A stretch of 10,006 nt of DNA from Candidatus Woesebacteria bacterium GW2011_GWA1_41_7 (GTDB lineage Bacteria; Patescibacteriota; Microgenomatia; UBA8517), in the NCBI GenBank assembly GCA_000997405.1, contig LCBU01000021.1:1-10006 (forward strand), in the 5' to 3' direction. Under the pieces are notes generated by a model. It was not told the DNA's origin and did no database searches. It saw only the letters and a program-made list of their open reading frames with translations. This document shows, in pieces, positions 1 through 6,245 of the stretch. Each line of letters opens with the position of its first letter. The stretch's first letter is position 1. Made by a program: the position numbers and the translations under genes.

Positions 1-441
1 GCCGTCCGCTTTAGTTGAGTAAGACAGCATCAAAAAACTTCCAGTGCTATCGGGGAATCTTCCGATTGGAAAATCCCTTCCCGGATCAGACGTATATTGG
101 AATTGGTCTAGCATCATCCCATTCTGATCAAATAAGATAATCCAATCACCGGAATTATTAAAAAACGAGGTTGTTTCAAAGTACGGAAATGTCGGGTTTA
201 AAGTATTAAGTGAAGTTAAAAGTTTTTTAGTTCCGGACCCCGTATCGTCTAAAAAATTCTGATCGTCATCCAAATAATAGTTTTTAATATAATCTGCGGA
301 CGGACTCGAATTATAAAACTCCACCCATTCGGGTGTCCCGTTTGCTACAAATTCATTTATCACTACCTGGGCCTTAACTTTTTGAGGAAAAATACTAGCC
401 ATCACCAAAAGGCCAACAACAAAAAGCGTGAACTTTCTCAT
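1..441 (-). CDS. Secreted lamin-tail-domain (LTD) protein, 3' end beyond window
   Basis: The frame is open from an ATG at 439-441 to the window edge (147 codons seen), so the C-terminus is missing. Residues 1-24 form a signal peptide: MRKF, then a hydrophobic stretch, ending near VKAQ. After it comes VVINEFVANGTPEWVEFYN, the usual opening of a lamin-tail domain (a beta-sandwich). The pattern continues with a D-D-x-x-F segment near 58-63, SGDWIILFD around 97-105 and LDQFQY around 111-116. LTD domains in bacteria occur on exported proteins, often next to nucleases or adhesion modules; which partner follows here cannot be seen. The preceding gene ends 86 bases upstream, and this gap holds a possible promoter and a perfect inverted repeat. 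The family call is good; any function beyond an exported LTD protein is unknown. Confidence 0.8.
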   Translation of the reverse strand, partial: MRKFTLFVVGLLVMASIFPQKVKAQVVINEFVANGTPEWVEFYNSSPSADYIKNYYLDDDQNFLDDTGSGTKKLLTSLNTLNPTFPYFETTSFFNNSGDWIILFDQNGMMLDQFQYTSDPGRDFPIGRFPDSTGSFLMLSYSTKADG

Positions 442-456
442 GCAATATTGGCAACC

Positions 457-480
457 GATTAAATCGTTGTTGATTTAATC
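457..480. repeat. Perfect 9-bp inverted repeat with 6-base loop
   Basis: GATTAAATC at 457-465 and GATTTAATC at 472-480 are exact reverse complements, separated by GTTGTT. The repeat lies between a possible -10 box (483-488) and the start codon of the LTD gene (441), about where transcription would begin. That position suits an operator or a 5'-UTR hairpin. It is AT-rich and no T-run follows it on the minus strand, so it is not a good intrinsic terminator for the peptidase gene upstream. Confidence 0.5.
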
Positions 481-482
481 AT

Positions 483-512
483 ATCATATACATGAAGTTT
501 AGGATTATTGAA
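483..512 (-). promoter_or_regulatory. Possible sigma-70-type promoter of the LTD gene
   Basis: On the minus strand TTCAAT (507-512) is followed after 18 bases by TATGAT (483-488), a fair -10 with a weak -35. A second reading uses TTGATA at 526-531 with AATAAT at 504-509. Either would place the start of transcription next to the inverted repeat at 457-480. Weakly supported. Confidence 0.3.
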
Positions 513-527
513 ACTATAAATGTATTA

Positions 528-1706
528 TCAATTAAAACTAACCAAACGAAGACTGGTAATATCTGAGAAACTGTACTTGTCGGTAAGTGGCCTGCCAGAT
601 CCGTCTGACCCCGCACCATTCTCCATAAAAGGATCTCTCATTATATAATTATCACCGTCTTTTCTTGTAAGAACAATAAAATGATCAGGCCCGGAATAGA
701 GTCCGGCAATTACAGGTCTGCCTGCCGATAGCTCAGAATCAATGATGCTTTTTGAAACACTGGAAATCGAAACAGTAATGCCATTTACGGAAAAGGAATG
801 ATACAAATAACCCGTTGCGGGGACAAATGCATCATTGGAAACCGCTATGTCGCCGGGTTTTATATTTTTCCCATAGTGGCTGGCTACCATTGAGACCGAA
901 GAAACTAAACAGCCATAATTTGCCATTGTGTACGAGGACCCTCCCATACCAATATTTCCCCATTCGGAGTCTCGTTGGTTGTAATAACATCCCCAATCAT
1001 TACATTTTGTCTGATTACTGAGAATTGAGGCTCCACCCTGCCTGGTAACGAAGCTTTGAAAGGCTGATAATTGGGCTTTCGCCTGACTTAAAAGTTGCTG
1101 ATATTTTACCTCGTCATTTTTAGTCGCCAGAAGAAGGTTGTTTTTGGCCAGTTTCTGTGCATTAAGATTTGCCTGCTGGGTTTTTAGTTGTTTTTGTAAA
1201 ACTTCCTGGTCGGCTTTTTGTCCTTCGTAGGTGGTTTGTGCATCTTCAAGCCTTTTCAGGAGACTTTGATCTTCTTCCTGGATTTTTTCCAAATAGTGAA
1301 ACTTTGAGACAGCATCTTCGATATTATATGCGGTTAGAATGTATACCAAATTATTTTCAAATTTTGATAATTTATAAGTTTCCACAGCTCTCGAATTAAA
1401 AGCCTCTGTAAGTGCAGCCAAAGAATCTCCTAGCTGATTTATTCTTCCTCCGAGCATTTTAATTTGTTCTGCGGTTTGAGCAATTTTTACAGTGGTAAGT
1501 TTAATCTGCGTATCAAACTGCGCAATCTGATTTTTTAGAGTACTTGCCTGCCCCTGAAGTTTTGAAATCTCATTCTGATATTCCTGAATTAATCTATTAC
1601 ACTCCTCCGTATTACTACATGTTTGGGCAGAGACGGTTTTTGTAAATGCAAAGAAGACTAGGCATATGCCAAGAAGTATAGATACTTTTTTAACATGAAA
1701 TTTCAT
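528..1706 (-). CDS. Secreted coiled-coil protein with C39-like peptidase domain, probable FtsEX-partner cell-wall hydrolase
   Basis: 392 residues. A signal peptide spans 1-27 (cut near VSA/QT). Residues 30-220 are a long Gln/Lys/Leu-rich coiled coil of the EnvC/PcsB kind, with a likely hinge around 105-140. Residues 239-392 are a Peptidase_C39_2-like (papain-fold) domain: YNQRDSEWG with Q244 as the probable oxyanion residue, YGCLVSSVSMVA with nucleophile C266, GPDHFIVL with H342, and MRDPF with D358. The start ATG lies 13 bases after the ftsX stop. A GAGG overlapping that stop, about 11 bases upstream of the ATG, is one of the few plausible Shine-Dalgarno sites here. Coiled-coil hydrolases next to FtsEX (EnvC, PcsB) are held inactive and released by FtsX during septation. 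By analogy this protein would cleave peptidoglycan peptides, which is inference. It could instead be a secreted protease. Confidence 0.85.
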   Translation of the reverse strand: MKFHVKKVSILLGICLVFFAFTKTVSAQTCSNTEECNRLIQEYQNEISKLQGQASTLKNQIAQFDTQIKLTTVKIAQTAEQIKMLGGRINQLGDSLAALTEAFNSRAVETYKLSKFENNLVYILTAYNIEDAVSKFHYLEKIQEEDQSLLKRLEDAQTTYEGQKADQEVLQKQLKTQQANLNAQKLAKNNLLLATKNDEVKYQQLLSQAKAQLSAFQSFVTRQGGASILSNQTKCNDWGCYYNQRDSEWGNIGMGGSSYTMANYGCLVSSVSMVASHYGKNIKPGDIAVSNDAFVPATGYLYHSFSVNGITVSISSVSKSIIDSELSAGRPVIAGLYSGPDHFIVLTRKDGDNYIMRDPFMENGAGSDGSGRPLTDKYSFSDITSLRLVSFN

Positions 1707-1719
1707 CTTAAAACAAACC

Positions 1720-2034
1720 TCATCTCGCCTTTTTTACTCTGGAGATAGTAACCAAACTTCCGGCTAGCGCCAATATTGCTCCGGCAAAAAATTCTATCCC
1801 CAGGATTGCCCCGAAAAGCTTAAAAAGACCCAGTGCGTCTTTGGGTAAAATCGGAATATCTCCAAAATAGCCCACTATTGACGGCGATAAATATAGTACT
1901 GATATAAAAGCGATCGCCCAGCCCATGACCACTCCGGCAATTGTATAAATTGACGCCTCAATTACCAAAGGGCTTCTGATAAAACCTTTTGTGGCACCGA
2001 TCAGATTAAGAATTTCAACCTCTTCGCGTCTGTT
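1720..2034 (-). pseudogene. ftsX: ftsX, 3' part, out of frame with the 5' part
   Basis: This frame, open from 2064 to the TGA at 1720, encodes the C-terminal third of FtsX. It begins with NRREEVEILNLIGATKGFIR, the conserved cytoplasmic loop (the family usually has RR-x-E/I-x-x-M-x-L-x-GA). After that come LVIEASIYTIAG with TM3 and, near the end, TM4 (FFAGAILALAGSLVTI). No convincing start codon of its own exists: the TTG at 1966-1968 lies inside the conserved loop. It is in a different frame from the 5' part, and the residues joining the two, including all of TM2, are absent. It ends 13 bases before the peptidase gene. Confidence 0.8.
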
Positions 2035-2561
2035 CCACCAATCCTTACATAATTTGTCACCGTCTTAAGGCGGCCTATGACATCGTCCAGACTTGTCTCT
2101 CCTCCGAGGGCTGCCGTAAAACCCACCGAGTCTACAATATTTTCACCTTTGACATTGTTAATAGCGTTTTGTGCAAAAGACAGATCGTTGACAGAAAATT
2201 CCAAAGACGCCGGGAAAATGGAAGGACTCACAAGCTGTCCCAAAAGCGGATTGTCGCTGGTTGCTTCCTGGTATATGGAAAGCGCTTCCTCCTTGCTGAC
2301 ATATTTTACATCCCTAATTTGTGCATCTGCTTCCAGCCTGTGCTGTAAATCCGCGATCTCCGTATCTTTCACATCGCTTTTTATAAACGCAATAATTTGA
2401 GGCCTGGTTTCAAAATAAGTCAGCATTTTTGAAGAGGAATAAACAAGCACGTAAACTACTGTGGAAACAAAAAATGTAAGAGTCAATACAAAAGAAACAG
2501 CCAAAGCCTGAAACGGAGAACGTCTAATATAACCCCATGCAGTTTTTAAATGTGTACTCAT
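2001..2561 (-). pseudogene. ftsX: ftsX, 5' part (cell-division permease FtsX, interrupted)
   Basis: FtsX is the membrane subunit of the FtsEX division complex and passes the ATPase signal to a cell-wall hydrolase outside the membrane. The start ATG overlaps the ftsE stop (ATGA), so the two are translationally coupled. Visible parts are a cytoplasmic N-terminus, TM1 (about 20-45), the extracellular domain (about 46-155) and the conserved LDDVIGRLKTVTNYVRIGG (158-176). The hydrophobic TM2 should follow, but the frame runs into TDAKRLKFLI and stops at 2001. The +1-shifted frame immediately carries the loop that normally follows TM2. Roughly 25 residues plus one base (3n+1 bases) appear to be missing near 2032-2043. 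A real inactivating deletion and a metagenome assembly or polishing error are both possible. Confidence 0.85.
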
Positions 2562-3334
2562 TTCTCTTTTATTTTACCACCCTCGGGGTGGCTTTCCTCA
2601 CCCTCCTTGATGTCTTTTATTTCATCTGTATTGTCTTTTTTGTTATTAGGTTCTTTCCCGATATCAACTTGCTCTTTTTTACCGTCAACATGAATTACCC
2701 GTTTTTTATATTTGTCGACTATCTCCATGTTGTGGGTAGCCATTATTATGGTTTTTCCTTCCTTATTAATTTTCTCCAGAAGATCCATCAAGCCGTCTGC
2801 AGTTTTCCAATCAAGATTCCCTGTAGGTTCATCTGCCAGAATTATTTTAGGATTTATTGACAGCGCCCTGGCAAGAGAAACCCGCTGAAGCTCACCTCCG
2901 GAAAGCTGTGACGGAAAAAAGTTTGCCTGGCGGGACAATCCAACCAACCTTAAAATGTGTTTTACTCTTTCTTCCCACTGCGGCTCGGGAAGCCCTATCA
3001 CTGCAAGGGCTACAGCCACATTCTCATAGACAGTGCGATCCGAAAGAACTTTAAAATCCTGAAAAATTACCCCGATTCTTTGTCGGTATGATGGAAGATT
3101 TTTATCGTTTAAATTAGCTAAATTCAAGCCATCAACTCTAACCTCCCCTTTAGTGGGAAGTACCTCGCCCAAAATAAGCTTTAAAATTGTGGTTTTTCCG
3201 GCACCGGAAGGTCCTGTGATAAATACAAATTCACCTTTTTTGACATCGAAAGACATGTCACTTAAGGCTACTATTGAACCGTAAGATTTTGTTACGCTTT
3301 TGAAATTGATTAATACAGGTTCTTCTTGTGACAT
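2558..3334 (-). CDS. ftsE: Cell-division ATP-binding protein FtsE
   Basis: 258 residues from the ATG at 3332-3334. A longer TTG start (3385) would add a non-conserved hydrophobic leader and is rejected because FtsE proteins begin just before the INFKSVTKSYG segment. ABC-ATPase motifs in order: Walker A GPSGAGKT 41-48, Q-loop Q92 (IFQDFK), signature LSGGE 144-148, Walker B IILADEP 164-170, D-loop GNLD 172-175 and switch His H201. FtsE hydrolyses ATP at the inner face of the membrane and drives FtsX. Compared with typical FtsE proteins (about 220-230 residues) there is a highly charged Lys/Glu/Asp tail of about 35-40 residues with no predicted fold. The gene overlaps ftsX by four bases and follows a small membrane protein gene by 54 bases. 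Confidence 0.95.
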   Translation of the reverse strand: MSQEEPVLINFKSVTKSYGSIVALSDMSFDVKKGEFVFITGPSGAGKTTILKLILGEVLPTKGEVRVDGLNLANLNDKNLPSYRQRIGVIFQDFKVLSDRTVYENVAVALAVIGLPEPQWEERVKHILRLVGLSRQANFFPSQLSGGELQRVSLARALSINPKIILADEPTGNLDWKTADGLMDLLEKINKEGKTIIMATHNMEIVDKYKKRVIHVDGKKEQVDIGKEPNNKKDNTDEIKDIKEGEESHPEGGKIKEK

Positions 3335-3388
3335 AGGTTTAAGTAATTCAGAGTAACAAGTGAAAACAAATAAAGCCAGCCCCAAAGG

Positions 3389-3802
3389 CTATTCAATAAC
3401 TTTAATTTTGGCCACATCCATAAGCCAGCCACCCGGTCTTGTTGAAGATATAGTTTCTCCCCAGATATCAACTTTCTTATTCAAAAATTCACCTAAATCA
3501 ATCGTACTTGAAGTCAAAGCCACATCCTTTGAGGAACCTCCACCGTTTCGTGCGAGACGGTAAGTTCCCTCGCCATTTATTCCGCCTTCAGTCAAAACTC
3601 CCGTTGCCGCGTCATACTTAACGTCCGGATCAAGTTTACCGGCTTCTGTTGAAGTTACTTTTACACCCGGAGCACCTTTTCCCGAATTTCCTGAGCCGCC
3701 AAATACGTTTGCAGAAAGCATCCACGCAGTTACCACACCTGCCAAAACAACCAGAAAAGCTCCAATTACCAGGGGAAGTACACTTTTACGCGCCGATTGC
3801 AT
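3389..3802 (-). CDS. Membrane-anchored small beta-domain protein, function unknown
   Basis: 137 residues from the ATG at 3800-3802. The in-frame TTG at 3811 falls in the predicted -10 box and is rejected. A short basic N-terminus (MQSARK) precedes a single TM (about 8-30), then a Gly/Ser linker (34-47) and a compact domain. That domain has the pattern TYRLARNGG, DVALTSSTIDLGEFLNKKV, DIWGETISS and GWLMDVAKIKVIE. The last part, strand-G-x-T followed by a terminal D-V-x-x-I-x-V-I strand, suggests a small OB-like beta barrel outside the cell. I do not recognise a named family. It lies between prfB and ftsE with its own promoter and probably co-transcribes with ftsE-ftsX-peptidase, so a role at the division site is possible but unproven. 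Confidence 0.75.
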   Translation of the reverse strand: MQSARKSVLPLVIGAFLVVLAGVVTAWMLSANVFGGSGNSGKGAPGVKVTSTEAGKLDPDVKYDAATGVLTEGGINGEGTYRLARNGGGSSKDVALTSSTIDLGEFLNKKVDIWGETISSTRPGGWLMDVAKIKVIE

Positions 3803-3809
3803 AGACTTC

Positions 3810-3839
3810 AATATACCATTAAAAAAGCCAAAAACGCAA
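3810..3839 (-). promoter_or_regulatory. Extended -10 promoter for the 137-residue protein and ftsEX
   Basis: On the minus strand TGG-TATATT (3810-3818) is an extended -10. TTGCGT (3834-3839) lies 18 bases upstream as a weak -35. Only seven bases separate the -10 from the ATG at 3802, implying a leaderless or near-leaderless mRNA. The box overlaps the alternative TTG start, which argues against that start. Confidence 0.5.
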
Positions 3840-3854
3840 CTCCGGAATAAACGA

Positions 3855-4904
3855 TTAGCTTTTAACTAACTTAACTTCAGCATCAACAAACTCTTCTATC
3901 TCCCCGCCCAGCACTGCTTCTGTATTTCCGGTTTCAACTTCGGTTCTCAAATCTTTAACCATCTTGTAGGGATGAAGAACGTACGAACGAATTTGGGTTC
4001 CCCATGAAGCAGGGCGGTAATCGCCTTTCAGTTCTTTCTTTAACCCCTTTGCAATTTCTTGCTGTCTCAACCACAACTTTCCTCTAAGTAAATCCAAAGC
4101 TATTTTTCTGTTTTGTTCCTGGAAACGCTCGGTTGAGGCAGTAATGACAATACCTGTCGGTATATGAGTAAGCCGGACGGCAGTAGCAACTTTATTAACA
4201 TTTTGCCCGCCATGCCCCCCTGCGTGAATAAATTGCCAATCCAAATCTTCATCTTTTATCTGAATATCTTTAAGGTCTGTTTCCTGAAGTTCAGGCATAA
4301 CCTCAACAAGAGCAAATGATGTTTGCCTTAATTTATCTGCGTTAAACGGCGATTGCCGCACCAGGCGATGTGTACCGGCCTCATTTTTTAAGTATCCGTA
4401 AGCATAATGCCCGGTAACTTTAAAGATAACGCTTTTTATTCCGGCTTCTTCCCCGGCTGTGTAGTCCAAGGTTTCCGTAGACCAACTTTTCCTCTCGCAA
4501 AACCGCGTATACATTCGGAAAAGCATTCCTGTCCAATCCATTGCTTCGGTTCCTCCCTGGCCTGCATGAACCGAAAACAGGGCGTTTTTTCCGTCATATT
4601 CACCCGAAAGGTAAGACATCAGTTCAAGCTCTGCCAGAGTTTTTTCTGCTTTAGCTGCCTCAGCATCGTCCTGAACATGTTTCAAAATTTCCACTGTTTC
4701 GGAAAGCTCCGTAATACTTTCCACCTCTTTTTTAAGATCAGAGAGCTCTTGGGTAACCGCTCTTGCATTTTCAGGATTCTCCCAAAGATCGGGATCAGAT
4801 ACTTTTATTTCAAGATCTTTTATTTTTTCCTTCTTTTCTGAAAGGTTAATTACTTCCTTCAGTTTTTCCAAACGTACCGAGAGCGCCTCAATTTTTTCCT
4901 GCAT
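3855..4904 (-). CDS. prfB: Peptide chain release factor 2 (RF2)
   Basis: 349 residues, close to the family's usual length of about 365. RF2 reads UAA and UGA stops and triggers peptide release on the ribosome. The N-terminal helical domain (1-100) is followed by the conserved HAGQGGTEAMDW (113-124). The stop-recognition tripeptide SPF (185-187) identifies RF2 rather than RF1 (PxT). The catalytic GGQ is at 232-234 in GGHGGQNVNK. Many RF2 proteins have SGAGGQ here, so the two residues before GGQ differ. The frame runs unbroken through the N-terminus: no internal UGA or programmed frameshift, unlike E. coli prfB. The start ATG is nine bases after a -10-like box and lacks a Shine-Dalgarno site. 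Its presence, with TGA used as a stop, supports the standard code. Confidence 0.96.
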   Translation of the reverse strand: MQEKIEALSVRLEKLKEVINLSEKKEKIKDLEIKVSDPDLWENPENARAVTQELSDLKKEVESITELSETVEILKHVQDDAEAAKAEKTLAELELMSYLSGEYDGKNALFSVHAGQGGTEAMDWTGMLFRMYTRFCERKSWSTETLDYTAGEEAGIKSVIFKVTGHYAYGYLKNEAGTHRLVRQSPFNADKLRQTSFALVEVMPELQETDLKDIQIKDEDLDWQFIHAGGHGGQNVNKVATAVRLTHIPTGIVITASTERFQEQNRKIALDLLRGKLWLRQQEIAKGLKKELKGDYRPASWGTQIRSYVLHPYKMVKDLRTEVETGNTEAVLGGEIEEFVDAEVKLVKS

Positions 4905-4913
4905 ATATGAAGA

Positions 4914-4942
4914 AGTATAACCAAAGATGGGTAAAAGGTAAA
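4914..4942 (-). promoter_or_regulatory. Probable prfB promoter
   Basis: On the minus strand TTTACC (4937-4942) is followed after 17 bases by TATACT (4914-4919), a good -10. The prfB ATG begins nine bases after the -10, so the transcript would have almost no leader. The -35 lies inside a 7-bp tandem repeat. Confidence 0.5.
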
Positions 4943-4957
4943 AGGTAAAGAGTAAAT
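4930..4957. repeat. Four degenerate 7-bp tandem repeats (GGTAAAA)
   Basis: Units are GGTAAAA (4930-4936), GGTAAAA (4937-4943), GGTAAAG (4944-4950) and AGTAAAT (4951-4957). The array fills the prfB upstream region and supplies its -35-like box. The far end overlaps a small inverted repeat, GTAAAT-GCT-ATTTAC (4952-4966), across the stop codon of the upstream gene. That hairpin is too AT-rich to call a terminator with confidence. Confidence 0.5.
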
Positions 4958-4958
4958 G

Positions 4959-5417
4959 CTATTTACAAAAAATCGCTTTTACAGTTTTCGTATCGGCAGG
5001 ATTCAAACTTTGTAAGACGTCAACCGCCTTCTCCACTCCCACGTCTACATTTGCATAAGATGAAGGAATTTCCATATTAATTCCCAAGACCTGGACCAGC
5101 TTTGAGCGTCCCGCATCAAGGGCTGAAGTAATTGCAGGGGGCGGGTTTTTCCAGCCCAATATCGAAGTCAGGGCAGTTCTTCCTCCAATTATCAGAAATC
5201 CTTCTAAAATTAATGCCAAAAGAAATCCGAAAAATACTCCGAAAGCTGCTCCTTTAAATGACCAATCAACATAATGGCGTCTAAACTTGGCCATCATGAA
5301 TACCAAAACAAAAAGAAGGATCACAATTGTTATTGCTTGCCAATAAGGTATAGGTAAATTTATCTTACCCAAACTAAAATTGAAATTAGCCGAAAATATT
5401 TTTAGAAAATTTCCCAT
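4959..5417 (-). CDS. Two-TM membrane protein, function unknown
   Basis: 152 residues with no family I can name. TM1 is at about 27-44 (ITIVILLFVLVFMMA). A basic stretch KFRRHYVDW (44-52) and TM2 at about 57-78 (FGVFFGFLLALILEGFLII) follow. The C-terminal 70 residues are soluble and mildly amphipathic: SALDAGRSKLVQVLG, then VEKAVDVLQSLNPADTKTVK. The positive loop between the two TMs suggests both ends face outside. It sits between the hairpin repeats and prfB, all on one strand, and ends 54 bases before the prfB start. Length, membrane pattern and codon use look like a real gene. Confidence 0.75.
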   Translation of the reverse strand: MGNFLKIFSANFNFSLGKINLPIPYWQAITIVILLFVLVFMMAKFRRHYVDWSFKGAAFGVFFGFLLALILEGFLIIGGRTALTSILGWKNPPPAITSALDAGRSKLVQVLGINMEIPSSYANVDVGVEKAVDVLQSLNPADTKTVKAIFCK

Positions 5418-5425
5418 AACACTTC

Positions 5426-5434
5426 ATTCTACCA
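5426..5434 (-). promoter_or_regulatory. Extended -10 promoter for the two-TM protein
   Basis: On the minus strand TGG-TAGAAT (5426-5434) matches the extended -10 pattern, eight bases before the ATG at 5417. No good -35 is present. The expected spacer is occupied by the GGAAAC-ACA-GTTTCC hairpin of the adjoining 40-bp repeat unit. Only this outermost unit is followed by a usable -10. Confidence 0.45.
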
Positions 5435-5550
5435 TGAGGAAACTGTGTTTCCGATTGGCAAGCTCGTCTTATCATGAGGAAACTATGTTTCTGAATGACA
5501 AGGTTTCCTTACCATGAGGAAACTGTGTTTCCGATTGGTAAGCTCGTCTT
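5431..5550. repeat. Three tandem 40-bp hairpin-bearing repeats
   Basis: Units are exactly 40 bp: 5431-5470, 5471-5510 and 5511-5550. By hand alignment units 1 and 3 differ at one position. Unit 2 differs from unit 1 at about nine, mostly in its second half. Units 1 and 3 contain the perfect hairpin GGAAAC-TGT-GTTTCC; unit 2 has a degraded version (GGAAAC-TAT-GTTTCT). Unit 2's tail GTTTCCT also pairs with AGGAAAC of unit 3. The array fills the gap between the LytR_C stop and the two-TM gene. There is no unique spacer between units, so it is not a CRISPR array. It resembles a dispersed palindromic (REP/MITE-like) element that was locally duplicated; whether copies occur elsewhere cannot be seen. 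Confidence 0.9.
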
Positions 5551-5557
5551 TAAAGAC

Positions 5558-6187
5558 TTAAGGGGTAGCAGTAGGTGTGGCGGAGGGTTTGGCAGTGGCA
5601 CCTTTTCGAAGTCCTGTAACGATGATGACGTCATAGGAGGTGCTGGTTGAACTGGTCTTCTTAACAGTTTGGTAAGTGGCGTTAAGTTTTGTAGTAATTT
5701 CGTTTACGACATCACTTGAAACTGAGCTTGAAAAACTCACTTCCGTGTCCGTATTGTCCTGGGTAGTGGAATTCCCGACAGTCACATTAGTGTAGCCCAA
5801 TCCTTTTAGTAAAGTTTGCAAGTAAGCTGCTTCCCCTGTTATACCTGTGCCGTTTTGAACCTGAATTTTGACTTTTGTCTTATCAACATTTGCGGAAGGG
5901 CTTGCTGAAGGTGATACCGAAGGAACCGGGGTTGGCTCCTGAATAGGCGCGGCTGTGTTTTGGTAAGGAGTCGGTTCTGTCAGAGATGGTGTTGCACCAT
6001 CCGATGTGGCACTTTTGTAAATTACGTATCCTAAAATTCCGATTAAAGCCAAAATCCCGATTATTAAAAGGGTTTTTGCTCCTCCTCCTTTATTTTGTTC
6101 ACCGACCGTAGGAAAAGAAACTCCGTTATCTTGGGTCTGAGAAGTGCCCTGAGAGAATCCTTGAGATTGATTTTGCGTCTCTTCCAT
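5558..6187 (-). CDS. Membrane-anchored LytR_C domain protein
   Basis: 209 residues from the ATG at 6185-6187. An in-frame TTG at 6199 overlaps the -10 box of the promoter and cannot be the start. A Gln/Ser-rich cytoplasmic N-terminus leads to a single TM (about 38-57) and a Pro/Ser/Thr linker (66-100). Residues 104-192 are a LytR_C-type domain: VKIQVQNGTGITGEAAYLQTLL followed by GLGYTNVTVGNS, and at the end DVIIVTG. A short KPSATPTATP tail follows. LytR_C domains accompany LytR-CpsA-Psr cell-envelope enzymes or stand alone on membrane anchors; their biochemical role is poorly known. No catalytic LCP domain is present. The gene has the best housekeeping promoter in the window and is followed by the hairpin repeats. 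Confidence 0.85.
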   Translation of the reverse strand: MEETQNQSQGFSQGTSQTQDNGVSFPTVGEQNKGGGAKTLLIIGILALIGILGYVIYKSATSDGATPSLTEPTPYQNTAAPIQEPTPVPSVSPSASPSANVDKTKVKIQVQNGTGITGEAAYLQTLLKGLGYTNVTVGNSTTQDNTDTEVSFSSSVSSDVVNEITTKLNATYQTVKKTSSTSTSYDVIIVTGLRKGATAKPSATPTATP

Positions 6188-6198
6188 AGTTGTGGGCA

Positions 6199-6228
6199 AG
6201 TATAGTCATTAAATCAGGTATTTGTCAA
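6199..6228 (-). promoter_or_regulatory. Strong sigma-70-type promoter of the LytR_C gene
   Basis: On the minus strand a perfect -35 TTGACA (6223-6228), an 18-base spacer and -10 TATACT (6199-6204) are present. The ATG at 6187 starts 11 bases after the -10, leaving a leader of only a few bases. The promoter lies just past the tgt stop (6246), so the LytR_C gene is its own transcription unit. Confidence 0.8.
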
Positions 6229-6245
6229 GCGCACTTTCCGCCTAC

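Noticed and set aside
2001..2064. Programmed ribosomal frameshift joining the two ftsX parts
   Set aside because: A frame change alone would not restore the missing TM2 segment, and no slippery heptamer with a following structure was seen.
2537..2860. Plus-strand ORF of 107 codons, hydrophobic
   Set aside because: It is antisense to the 3' part of ftsE; the hydrophobic look comes from reading Lys/Glu codons on the other strand.
3335..3385. TTG-initiated longer ftsE
   Set aside because: The added residues are hydrophobic and unlike FtsE N-termini; the ATG at 3334 fits the family.
4407..4841. Plus-strand ORF of 144 codons
   Set aside because: It is antisense to prfB, rich in Phe and Cys from reverse-read codons, and has no recognisable domain; prfB is certain.
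5431..5550. CRISPR array
   Set aside because: Units follow each other directly with no unique spacers, and no cas gene is present.
5625..5634. ATGACGTCAT palindrome as a regulatory site
   Set aside because: It lies inside the LytR_C coding sequence (residues around DVIIVTG), where codon choice explains it.
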